Below are positions 1 through 6,177 of a DNA stretch of 7,163 bases, in pieces. The DNA comes from Planctomycetota bacterium (GTDB lineage Bacteria; Planctomycetota; PUPC01; JABMSA01; JAUWKK01): positions 1 to 7,163 of the forward strand of contig JAUWKK010000145.1 in assembly GCA_030614245.1 (NCBI GenBank). Reading direction: 5' to 3'. A program made the position numbers and the translations under genes. The notes below the pieces were generated by a model. It did no database searches, was not told the origin of the DNA, and saw nothing but the letters and a program-made list of their open reading frames with translations. How positions within the stretch are numbered: position 1 is the stretch's first letter; each line of letters starts with the position of its first letter.

Positions 1-1729
1 AGCGTCCGCTATCGAGCAGGGCGTTACCCCATTGGATGCTCAGGCCCGCTTCGCGCAACCCGCGCGTGTATGGCTCTATCGGTACTGGCGGCAGTTGCGC
101 ACCCGTGTACTTCCACGCCAGCCGAGGGTCGTGAGCGATGGTCAGGTTCAGGTACTCGTGGTAGAACCACGGCTTCGACTCATAGCATTCCGGGCGATCC
201 CATCCCAGGATATCATTTGGGAAGAATTTTTCGGAGGGCTTGCCCGGTCGCCAAATCCACACGGGCCCGGTACCGAAGTCGGAATACTCCGCCGGGAAAT
301 TGCGTCCGCCGTCCTGGTGCAGGAACAGCCGCGTCGGGTCTAACTTCTTAGCCAGGGCGTAAACCTCCTTGTCGATTGGCGAGCCCAGGTGTCCCTCGTT
401 CCCCGTGCAATAGGTCGACAGCGAGACGTACCGCCGATAGTGCGTTACCAGTTCCCGCAGATCATCCTTGGGCCGGAACCAGCCCTTCGCCGCCGCCGAC
501 GGCCGCGATCCGTAATAGGGCAGCTCCGGCTGCACCATGATCCCCAGTTCGTCCGCCGCCTCGTAAAACTCCGGAACCTCGCAATGCGTGTGATGCCGCA
601 CGTAGTTGAATCCAAACGCCCGCGACAGCCTCATGTGCTCCCGGTGATATTCCCGCGACGGCGGCGAACAGATCGTCAGCGGGTAAATCCAGTCATCCCC
701 AAATCCCCGCACGATGTGCTTGCGATTGTTCAGATAGAAATCGCCGCCGCGCACCTCCCACTTGCGCACGCCGAAACGCTCGGCCCAGCCGTCAACCGCT
801 TCACCGTTGCGCTTCAGCACGACGTCGGCCCGATACAGACTTGGATGCTCCGGCGACCAGGCCGCAAACGGATTCAGCGGCGTCTTCAGCACCACCTCCT
901 TGGTCTGCCCGCCATCGATCGTCACCTTCTCGCTCGCCTGACCGGCCCGCCGGCCGTTCAGCGTCGCTATCGTCACTTCTACCTCCGCCTCAGCGTGCTG
1001 AGCCTGGGTCGAGCGCAACGTCACATGCACCGCCGCCGACCGCGCATCGAGATTGCCCTCCACATACGCATAGTCCACCAGCACCGACGGCGTCGCATCC
1101 AGCTCCACGCTGCGGTAAAGCCCCCCGAAGCGATGGATCCACCCGAAAAGCCCCTTACCGCTGGGCACGTCGTTGCGAACCTTGGCCGCAATCACCAGGT
1201 TACCCTTCGCATCGACCAAGTCAGTCACCCGATACTTGTACGTCCCGCAGTAGCAGTCGTCGTGATTCAAGAACGTCCCGTTCGCCCAGAACCACCCCTG
1301 CGCGTGCACGCCGCCAAGCGTCAGCCATATCTCCTTGCCCCGCCACTGGGCCGGAATCGTCACGCGCTTCTTGTACCAGGCTGTCCCCACATACGAACCA
1401 CGCAGCGGCCGATTCCGCTGCTCCGGCGTCACCGAGGCGCTCACGCCCGCGCCGCCCACGCCCTGGGCCTCCCAGGTATTCGGCACCTGGATGCTCTTCA
1501 CGTTCGGCAGCGGCACATCCGGACGATACCAGTGTGCCTTCTCCCCCTGCTGCTTCGGATCAATGGCGAACTCCCATGCGCCGTCCAGGCTCATCGTCTG
1601 CCGCAGTTCCGAACGCAGCGCCGGATTCACCACCGCCGGAGTCGCCTTCCGACCTTGCTCTTGCGCCGGAGCTTCGGCCCCCACGGCCAGACACATTCCC
1701 AATATGATCGCCAGTGTTAGCTTGTTCAT
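1..1729 (-). CDS. Exported glycoside hydrolase family 2 protein (beta-galactosidase/beta-glucuronidase-like), 3' end outside window
   Basis: This is a retaining beta-glycosidase of the GH2 type, read as 576 codons with the C-terminus missing beyond the left edge. Residues 1-22 form a signal peptide: MNK, a hydrophobic core, then AEAPAQ with cleavage likely after A20 or A22, so it should act outside the cytoplasm. About 45-212 is the jelly-roll sugar-binding domain, containing LDGAWEF and ending with the family-typical GGLYRSVEL (Y205). About 213-320 is the Ig-like domain, ending in FGVRKWEV (F319). The TIM barrel follows. TGNEGH gives N444 and E445, the expected acid/base pair, and FYHEY gives E525, the likely nucleophile; their 80-residue spacing fits GH2. 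Substrate cannot be read from the sequence. The start at 1729 has GAGGG nine bases upstream and begins directly with the signal peptide; an in-frame ATG at 1780 is an alternative. Family certain, specificity unknown. Confidence 0.9.
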   Translation of the reverse strand, partial: MNKLTLAIILGMCLAVGAEAPAQEQGRKATPAVVNPALRSELRQTMSLDGAWEFAIDPKQQGEKAHWYRPDVPLPNVKSIQVPNTWEAQGVGGAGVSASVTPEQRNRPLRGSYVGTAWYKKRVTIPAQWRGKEIWLTLGGVHAQGWFWANGTFLNHDDCYCGTYKYRVTDLVDAKGNLVIAAKVRNDVPSGKGLFGWIHRFGGLYRSVELDATPSVLVDYAYVEGNLDARSAAVHVTLRSTQAQHAEAEVEVTIATLNGRRAGQASEKVTIDGGQTKEVVLKTPLNPFAAWSPEHPSLYRADVVLKRNGEAVDGWAERFGVRKWEVRGGDFYLNNRKHIVRGFGDDWIYPLTICSPPSREYHREHMRLSRAFGFNYVRHHTHCEVPEFYEAADELGIMVQPELPYYGSRPSAAAKGWFRPKDDLRELVTHYRRYVSLSTYCTGNEGHLGSPIDKEVYALAKKLDPTRLFLHQDGGRNFPAEYSDFGTGPVWIWRPGKPSEKFFPNDILGWDRPECYESKPWFYHEYLNLTIAHDPRLAWKYTGAQLPPVPIEPYTRGLREAGLSIQWGNALLDSGR

Positions 1730-1787
1730 GATATTAGTCCCTCTGGTATGAGAATCGTTAACTGCACTATGCTCGGCCATCAGGCAT

Positions 1788-1793
1788 CCTCCT
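1788..1793 (-). promoter_or_regulatory. Second ribosome binding site, for an alternative upstream start of the GH2 gene
   Basis: On the minus strand AGGAGG lies seven bases before an ATG at 1780 that is in frame with the GH2 gene. Starting there would add 17 residues, MAEHSAVNDSHTRGTNI, ahead of the signal peptide. This match is stronger than the GAGGG (1739-1743) serving the 1729 start. I prefer 1729 because the signal peptide then begins at residue 1, but the upstream site may also be used. Confidence 0.4.
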
Positions 1794-1803
1794 GTTCCTG
1801 TTC

Positions 1804-1821
1804 TCCGCCGGCGTCGGCGGA
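1804..1821 (-). repeat. Perfect 7-bp hairpin between the small cysteine protein gene and the GH2 gene
   Basis: TCCGCCG pairs perfectly with CGGCGGA around a four-base loop. It lies 84 bases downstream of the 77-residue protein's stop and about 75 bases before the GH2 start at 1729. No run of T follows it on the minus strand, so it is not a classical intrinsic terminator. It could attenuate or protect a transcript running from the small gene into the GH2 gene, or it could be chance in GC-rich DNA. Confidence 0.35.
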
Positions 1822-1905
1822 CTGCAACCCGCAGAAACGGATTCCGTACTACGCCCTGGTTCCCCGCGTCCTGTACATGACCTGCGGTCTACGCGCTCGG
1901 CAATG

Positions 1906-2139
1906 CTACCTCGTAGGAGGAGCGTATATCTCGCGGAGCTCGCCACCTTCGCCCGTTGATCTGTTCGGGCACTCAGGGCATCTGGAGCCGGAAAAACCTG
2001 GTCTGATAATGCCGGCAATTATGCCATCCCCTTCCTTCGACGCGGAAACGGCGCAGCCGCTACAGACGACTCTCTTGCAGTCCTGGCATACGTAGTACAC
2101 GGTTTTGCAGTTGCGCATCTCGCACTTGTAATCTGGCAT
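1906..2139 (-). CDS. Small protein with four cysteine pairs, probable zinc-binding protein of unknown function
   Basis: I do not recognise this 77-residue protein. It has eight cysteines arranged as C6-x4-C11, C18-x2-C21, C26-x2-C29 and C54-x2-C57, which is enough for two tetrahedral zinc sites. The order, with a long gap before the last pair, recalls cross-brace or treble-clef zinc folds, but there is no clear match to a named family. There is no signal peptide or membrane segment, so it should be cytoplasmic. The N-terminal half holds most cysteines; residues 30-53 are a glycine and isoleucine-rich linker, and the end is hydrophilic. The start is well supported: AAGGAG (2148-2153) eight bases before ATG, and a promoter further upstream. 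It is 176 bases from the GH2 gene on the same strand; nothing links their functions. A role in nucleic-acid or protein binding is only an inference from the cysteine pattern. Confidence 0.75.
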   Translation of the reverse strand: MPDYKCEMRNCKTVYYVCQDCKRVVCSGCAVSASKEGDGIIAGIIRPGFSGSRCPECPNRSTGEGGELREIYAPPTR

Positions 2140-2247
2140 GAACTCATCTCCTTAACTCAGCCTCGGTACTAAGCGCCAACTCAGGAGCACCTAGTTCCCA
2201 CGAGCAAACTGCCCGTATCCGGTTGGTGCCCCAGAGCACTGATGGAC

Positions 2248-2276
2248 ATCATGCCACACGAGCGGGTCGCTGTCAA
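2248..2276 (-). promoter_or_regulatory. Sigma70-type promoter for the small cysteine protein gene
   Basis: On the minus strand a perfect TTGACA (2271-2276) is followed after 17 bases by CATGAT (2248-2253, four of six matches to TATAAT). Transcription would start near 2241, giving a leader of about 100 bases before the ATG at 2139. The spacing and perfect -35 make this one of the better promoter matches in the window; the -10 is ordinary. Confidence 0.5.
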
Positions 2277-2292
2277 GGCGGCAATTCCGCCT
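2276..2292. repeat. Perfect 6-bp dyad abutting the -35 of the leftward promoter
   Basis: AGGCGG and CCGCCT form a perfect inverted repeat around the loop CAATT. Its left end shares one base with the TTGACA box of the leftward promoter. That position would suit an operator or activator site for the small cysteine protein gene, but no second copy or known regulator supports it. Confidence 0.3.
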
Positions 2293-2452
2293 CGAGCGTC
2301 CAGTCGGTGTTTTGGAATTTGGTGAAACGGTTTGATACCGGTGGTTATCGGCATCGTGGGGTCTCGGCGATTCCGCCGGGCAGTTTCGCAGGACGATTTC
2401 CGGGGGCTGGCCTGCCCGAGAGGGCGGCACGTACAGACGTTGCTTACGCTTA

Positions 2453-2469
2453 CATCGAAAATGTCGATG
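2453..2469. repeat. Perfect 6-bp dyad upstream of the plsY promoter
   Basis: CATCGA and TCGATG form a perfect inverted repeat around five bases. It ends 34 bases before the -35 box of the plsY promoter, where an activator might bind. Arm and loop lengths equal those of the dyad at 2276-2292 but the sequences differ. Chance is quite possible. Confidence 0.2.
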
Positions 2470-2503
2470 CGGAATTGCAGGGAATGTATCGAGGGGCCGA
2501 CAC

Positions 2504-2532
2504 TTGAATTATCAGCCCCATCATAGTATCAT
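2504..2532 (+). promoter_or_regulatory. Sigma70-type promoter for plsY-gpsA
   Basis: TTGAAT (2504-2509, four of six) and TATCAT (2527-2532, five of six) are separated by exactly 17 bases. Transcription would start near 2539, about 116 bases before the plsY ATG. The imperfect palindrome at 2550-2624 would then lie wholly inside the 5' leader of the plsY-gpsA transcript. Confidence 0.5.
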
Positions 2533-2549
2533 CTGTCTTTCACTTGTGA

Positions 2550-2624
2550 AACCACAGATAAACACAGATACCGACCCGCCTGCGATTCTGGCAGGTTCTT
2601 AATAATCAGCGTTCATCTGGGGTT
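2550..2624. repeat. Long imperfect palindrome (REP-like) in the plsY leader
   Basis: The left arm AACCACAGATAAACACAGAT (2550-2569) matches the reverse complement of the right arm ATCAGCGTTCATCTGGGGTT (2605-2624) at 16 of 20 positions. The 35-base centre holds a smaller hairpin, CCTGC (2579-2583) with GCAGG (2591-2595). The arms read as CCACAGATnAACACAGAT, a phrase I recall as a dispersed intergenic palindrome in several unrelated bacterial groups; that is from memory and not tested. Only one copy is in this window. It ends 30 bases before the plsY start. Confidence 0.6.
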
Positions 2625-2654
2625 GCCTTCCCACGGCGAGGAGGCAGATAGATT

Positions 2655-3620
2655 ATGTCCATTCAAGCACTGCAAGAGCTGATTCAAGCGGCGACGCCGC
2701 TGCAGTGGCTCGTCTGCGTCGGCGGCACGGTACTCTCATACCTCATCGGCTCGATATCATTCGCATGGATCATCGCCCGCAGGCACGGTGTTGATCTTCG
2801 CGAACATGGCAGCGGGAACCTCGGCGCCACGAACGTCTTCCGCGTGCTTGGACCGAAGGCCGGGCTGACCGTCTTCGCGCTCGACGTGCTCAAGGGACTG
2901 ATCCCCGCTCTCGCGGCGTGCATCATCATCGGGCCGTCAGTAAGCAGCGTCCCCGAGGGGCCGCTGGCCGGGCTCATCAGAGTGATCACTGGGACGTTGA
3001 AAAGCGTGACAATCGCTCCCGGGTTCATTGAATCGTGGCGATCGCTTGCGATCTCATACGGACTGGCGGCAATCCTCGGGCACATGTTCCCGATCTATCT
3101 CAAGTTCAAAGGCGGCAAGGCCGTGGCGACCGGTTGCGGCGTCTTCCTCGTACTCGCCCCACTGCCAATGGCCACCACGCTGCTCCTGTGGACTGTCATC
3201 CTGATGTTCGGCCGCATCGTGTCGCTGGCCTCGATGATCTCGGCCGTAGCGCTCTTCTTGCAGGTTCTGTTGAATCACGTTTACAAGGACCCGGGCAAGA
3301 CGCTCGGCTCTACCACGTGGCTCGCGGGGCTCGTCTGCGCGTTGGTGCTGTTCCGGCACCGGGCGAACATCTCGCGGCTGATCCAGGGGACGGAGCCGCG
3401 GCTCGAGAAGCCCCGGAAGAAACGCAGGCGGCGACCGGCCCGCACCGAGCGGCCGCGCCCCGCAGCGTTCCGCCGGGAAGCCCGCAAACGGATCGAGAAA
3501 CTAGTCCGCATGCTCGCGTTGCAGCCCAATCCGGCACGAAGGCGACCTGCATCGACCGACTACCCCGGCCGGCGCTCCCCCGCAGCAGGGACATCAACAC
3601 GGCATGGCCGCTATTCCTGA
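2655..3620 (+). CDS. plsY: Acyl-phosphate:glycerol-3-phosphate acyltransferase with long basic C-terminal tail
   Basis: PlsY moves an acyl chain from acyl-phosphate to the sn-1 position of glycerol-3-phosphate, the first step of phospholipid synthesis, in the inner membrane. All three family motifs are present: GSGNLGATN (52-60), GHMFPIYLKFKGGKAVAT (142-159) and FRHRANISRLIQGTEPRL (233-250). Hydrophobic segments lie near 20-40, 72-92, 132-148, 162-185 and 187-208, with a further one at 222-234, so the exact five-segment topology of the family is approximate here. At 321 residues it is well above the usual 190-220. The extra length is an enlarged loop at about 93-130, which the known topology puts outside, and a cytoplasmic tail at 251-321 with 20 Arg and 5 Lys. 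AGGAGG (2639-2644) precedes the ATG by ten bases. gpsA follows 14 bases after the stop. Confidence 0.95.
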   Translation: MSIQALQELIQAATPLQWLVCVGGTVLSYLIGSISFAWIIARRHGVDLREHGSGNLGATNVFRVLGPKAGLTVFALDVLKGLIPALAACIIIGPSVSSVPEGPLAGLIRVITGTLKSVTIAPGFIESWRSLAISYGLAAILGHMFPIYLKFKGGKAVATGCGVFLVLAPLPMATTLLLWTVILMFGRIVSLASMISAVALFLQVLLNHVYKDPGKTLGSTTWLAGLVCALVLFRHRANISRLIQGTEPRLEKPRKKRRRRPARTERPRPAAFRREARKRIEKLVRMLALQPNPARRRPASTDYPGRRSPAAGTSTRHGRYS

Positions 3621-3625
3621 AGGAG
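3620..3625 (+). promoter_or_regulatory. gpsA ribosome binding site overlapping the plsY stop codon
   Basis: AAGGAG shares its first base with the TGA of plsY (3618-3620) and sits nine bases before the gpsA ATG. Ribosomes ending plsY would expose or reuse this site, so the two genes are probably translationally coupled. It also supports the position of the plsY stop, and so the long tail of PlsY. Confidence 0.7.
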
Positions 3626-3634
3626 TAACCCATA

Positions 3635-4630
3635 ATGGCAAGGATCGCCGTCTTAGGCGACGGTGGCTGGGGCACTGCCCTCGCGCTGCTGCTCAACGAT
3701 AACGACCACGTTGTGAGGCTCTGGGGAGCATTCCCGCAATATGCGGATGAGATGGCAAAAACCCGCGAGAACCGCAAGTTCCTCCCCGGCGTCACGATCC
3801 CCGACGACGTATGGGTCACCTCGAATCTCGCCGAGGCGGTCGACGGCGAGAGCTACATCGTGCTCGCGGCGCCGGCGCAGTTCGTCAGGCCCATCTGCCA
3901 TAAGCTGGCGATGCACTATCACCCACGGGTCCCGATCATCTCGGTGGCCAAGGGCATCGAAAACGAGACGAACCTGCGCCCCTCCCAGATCATCAGTCAG
4001 ATACTCGCCCCCGCATGGGTCGCCGTGCTCTCCGGCCCCTGTCACGCCGAGGAAGTGGCGCGAGGAATGCCCACTATAGTCGCCGCAGCAGCGGCTAAGG
4101 CATCCAATGCCAACGAGGTGCAGCAGCTCTTCATGTCGCAATGCTTCCGCGCTTACAGCAACACCGACGTGACCGGCGTCGAGCTCGGCGGAGCGCTGAA
4201 GAATGTCATCGGGCTCGCCGCGGGGATGTGTGACGGCCTGGGCCTGGGCGACAACGCCAAGAGCGCTCTCGTCACCAGAGGGCTTGCAGAAATCAGCCGC
4301 CTGGGCGCCGCTCTCGGCGCACGCCGAGGCACCTTCTCGGGGCTTTCCGGCCTCGGTGACCTCATCACGACATCCTTCAGCCCGTTCGGCCGCAACCGTT
4401 GGGCCGGCGAGCAGATCGGCAAGGGCATTCCAGCCAGAGCCGTACTCGCCAGCACCGAGAAGGTCATCGAAGGCATACACACCGTCCGCTCCGTGAACTC
4501 CCTTGCAGACGAACACAACGTCCCGATGCCCATCAGCGAGGAAGTCTACAACGTCATCTTCCGTCACAAAGACCCTGCCACGGCGGTCGACGACCTGATG
4601 CAACGCCTCCCGCGCTCAGAGCAGGAGTAG
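3635..4630 (+). CDS. gpsA: NAD(P)-dependent sn-glycerol-3-phosphate dehydrogenase
   Basis: GpsA reduces dihydroxyacetone phosphate to sn-glycerol-3-phosphate in the cytoplasm, making the substrate that PlsY acylates. The 331 residues are the normal length. The N-terminal Rossmann fold begins with VLGDGGWGTALA (6-17), the GxGxxG nucleotide-binding loop. Further family motifs are SGPCHAEEVARG (from S133), ELGGALKNVIGLAAG with the catalytic lysine K189, GLSGLGDLITT with D242, the phosphate-binding GRNR (252-255), and VIEGIHTVRSV in the C-terminal helical domain. The gene starts 14 bases after plsY, and its ribosome site overlaps the plsY stop, so the two form an operon with a shared pathway. Minor variations, such as GDGGWG where GAGSWG or GAGAWG is commoner, do not remove any key residue. 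It ends 38 bases from the convergent mtnA. Confidence 0.97.
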   Translation: MARIAVLGDGGWGTALALLLNDNDHVVRLWGAFPQYADEMAKTRENRKFLPGVTIPDDVWVTSNLAEAVDGESYIVLAAPAQFVRPICHKLAMHYHPRVPIISVAKGIENETNLRPSQIISQILAPAWVAVLSGPCHAEEVARGMPTIVAAAAAKASNANEVQQLFMSQCFRAYSNTDVTGVELGGALKNVIGLAAGMCDGLGLGDNAKSALVTRGLAEISRLGAALGARRGTFSGLSGLGDLITTSFSPFGRNRWAGEQIGKGIPARAVLASTEKVIEGIHTVRSVNSLADEHNVPMPISEEVYNVIFRHKDPATAVDDLMQRLPRSEQE

Positions 4631-4668
4631 ACCGGCGGGCGGGCCATGCCGTAGGCAGGCAGGCACAA

Positions 4669-5706
4669 TCATCCCATCATCACAGCGACGTTGGCTGCAT
4701 TGACGGGCCGGATGATGCCGCGCTCGGTGATGATGGCGGCGATGAGTTCGGCCGGCGTGACGTCGAACGCGGGATTGTATGTATTCACGCCGAGCGGGGC
4801 CGTGCGGCGCCCGAAGCCGCAGGTTATCTCGTCGCCCGGGCGCTCTTCGATCGGGATCGCCGAGCCGTCCGCCAGCGACAGGTCGAATGTGGAAGAAGGC
4901 GCCGCGACGTAGAAAGGGATCCCGTGATGACGCGCGAGCACTGCGAGGCCGTAGGTGCCGATCTTGTTCGCGGCGTCGCCGTTCGCGGCGATGCGGTCGG
5001 CGCCGACCACTACGAGGTCGATCCGGCCTTCCTTCATCACCTGCGCGGCCATGCTGTCGCAGATGATCGTCACGTCGATGCCGTCCTGCATCAGTTCCCA
5101 CGCGGTCAGCCGCGACCCCTGGAGCAGCGGCCTGGTTTCGTCGGCATAGACGGAGATCGTCTTGCCTTGTTCCTTCGCAGCGAAGAAGCAGGCGAGCGCG
5201 GTGCCATAGTCGGCCGTCGCGAGGCCGCCCGCGTTGCAGTGCGTCAGTGCGGTCGCTCCATCGTGGATGAGCGTCGCACCGTGCGCCCCGATCCGCCGGC
5301 ACATCGCGCGGTCTTCCTCAATGATGGCTTTTGCCTCTCCGAGCAGGATCTCCTTCAGCTCGTCGAGAGATCTGCGGGCATCCGCCTCGGCAGCGCGTTT
5401 CATCCGGTCGAGCGCCCAGAAGAGGTTGACGGCGGTCGGACGCGAAGTCGCGAGATAGTCGGTCGTCTTCTTCAGGTCATCCTGGAATGACTCGGCGGTG
5501 GAATGCTGGATGCCGAGCACCGTTCCGAGAGCTGCCGCGCATCCGATGGCGGGAGCGCCCCGAACATTCAGCTGCCTGATCGCCTGCCAGACGGATTCGA
5601 CGTCCTCACAGTATATCTGTTTGAACTCAACGGGCAGGAGCGTCTGGTCGATCAATCGTATTCGGCCGTCGACGCCGCCCTCCCACTCGATTGTTGGAAC
5701 CGGCAT
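4669..5706 (-). CDS. mtnA: S-methyl-5-thioribose-1-phosphate isomerase
   Basis: MtnA converts 5-methylthioribose-1-phosphate to 5-methylthioribulose-1-phosphate in the methionine salvage pathway, in the cytoplasm. The family belongs to the eIF2B alpha-like superfamily. At 345 residues the length is typical. Diagnostic motifs are RGAPAIG (49-55), THCNAGGLAT with the catalytic cysteine C157, GADRIAANGDAANKIGTYG with the catalytic aspartate D237, YVAAPSSTFD (266-275) and NPAFDVTPAELI (311-322). These separate it from ribose-1,5-bisphosphate isomerases and eIF2B subunits. AGGA (5713-5716) lies six bases before the ATG. It begins 30 bases after the dtd stop with no promoter visible between, so it is probably the last gene of a purE-dtd-mtnA operon. 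No other methionine salvage gene is in the window. Confidence 0.96.
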   Translation of the reverse strand: MPVPTIEWEGGVDGRIRLIDQTLLPVEFKQIYCEDVESVWQAIRQLNVRGAPAIGCAAALGTVLGIQHSTAESFQDDLKKTTDYLATSRPTAVNLFWALDRMKRAAEADARRSLDELKEILLGEAKAIIEEDRAMCRRIGAHGATLIHDGATALTHCNAGGLATADYGTALACFFAAKEQGKTISVYADETRPLLQGSRLTAWELMQDGIDVTIICDSMAAQVMKEGRIDLVVVGADRIAANGDAANKIGTYGLAVLARHHGIPFYVAAPSSTFDLSLADGSAIPIEERPGDEITCGFGRRTAPLGVNTYNPAFDVTPAELIAAIITERGIIRPVNAANVAVMMG

Positions 5707-5736
5707 TGGCGTTCCTGCCCGCCTGAGTCGTAGTGT

Positions 5737-6177
5737 CTAGGGTGTTTCGAGGATGATCGTTACGGGGCCATCGTTGACGAGCGAGACGTCCATGTGCGCT
5801 CCGAACTTGCCCGTCGCGACATCAATACCGGACTGCTCCGCTGCCGCGATGAAATCCTTGTAGAGCATCTCGGCCATCACAGGCTGCGCGGCGTTGTCGA
5901 AGCTCGGCCGCCTGCCCTTCTTGCAGTCGGCACACAGCGTGAACTGCGAGACCACAAGCATCTCGCCGCTGATGTCGAGCAGCGAGCGGTTCATCTTGCC
6001 ATCTTCGTCCTGGAAAATCCGCAGATGGATAATCTTGTCGGCCAGAAACGCCGCCTGGCCGGTGTCGTCGCCTCGCTCAACGCCCAGCAGGACGAGCAGC
6101 CCGGTGCCAATCGCTCCAGTCCGCTCGCCATCGACTACGACGCCTGCCGAACTGACCCTCTGCACGACGGCCTTCAT
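5737..6177 (-). CDS. dtd: D-aminoacyl-tRNA deacylase
   Basis: DTD hydrolyses D-aminoacyl-tRNAs, and in this family also glycine mischarged on tRNA(Ala), keeping D-amino acids out of proteins. It works in the cytoplasm as a homodimer. The 146 residues are the usual full length. Both signature motifs are in their expected places: SQFT (77-80) within SQFTLCADCKKGRRPSF, and the cross-subunit Gly-Pro G137-P138 within NDGPVTIILET. The start MKAVVQRVSSAGV is typical. Its ATG overlaps the purE stop as ATGA (6174-6177), and AGGAGG (6185-6190) lies seven bases upstream inside purE, so translation is probably coupled to purE. The two cysteines C82 and C85 next to the active-site motif are a mild peculiarity; C85 seems fairly common in the family. 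Confidence 0.97.
   Translation of the reverse strand: MKAVVQRVSSAGVVVDGERTGAIGTGLLVLLGVERGDDTGQAAFLADKIIHLRIFQDEDGKMNRSLLDISGEMLVVSQFTLCADCKKGRRPSFDNAAQPVMAEMLYKDFIAAAEQSGIDVATGKFGAHMDVSLVNDGPVTIILETP

Larger units (their letters stand above)
2140..2654. other. Divergent intergenic region of 515 bases
   Basis: This stretch separates the small cysteine protein (leftward) from plsY (rightward). It carries a sigma70-like promoter for each side, a dyad touching the leftward -35, a dyad upstream of the rightward promoter and a long imperfect palindrome next to plsY; each is listed separately. Short open frames exist on both strands, but none has a recognisable protein, a fitting ribosome site or a plausible composition, so I see no gene here. 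About 2300-2450 holds nothing I can name. Confidence 0.7.

Noticed and set aside
389..1720. A 443-codon plus-strand open frame, with other shorter ones, opposite the GH2 gene.
   Set aside because: The product is rich in Arg, His and Pro with no recognisable motif, and the minus strand encodes a clear GH2 enzyme with catalytic residues; this is a shadow of a GC-rich gene.
1767..2018. An 83-codon minus-strand frame overlapping the small cysteine protein.
   Set aside because: It has no family features and overlaps a better supported gene with a strong ribosome site and promoter.
2223..2507. Short open frames on both strands in the 2140-2654 intergenic region.
   Set aside because: No ribosome site, no recognisable sequence, and they cover promoter and dyad elements.
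4399..5490. A 363-codon plus-strand frame running from gpsA across mtnA.
   Set aside because: It overlaps two certain genes in another frame or strand, and its composition is that of an antisense shadow.
5925..5948. Two cysteines, C82 and C85, beside the DTD SQFT motif as a possible metal or redox site.
   Set aside because: The catalytic motifs are intact, a cysteine at the second position appears common in the family, and no further ligands are evident.
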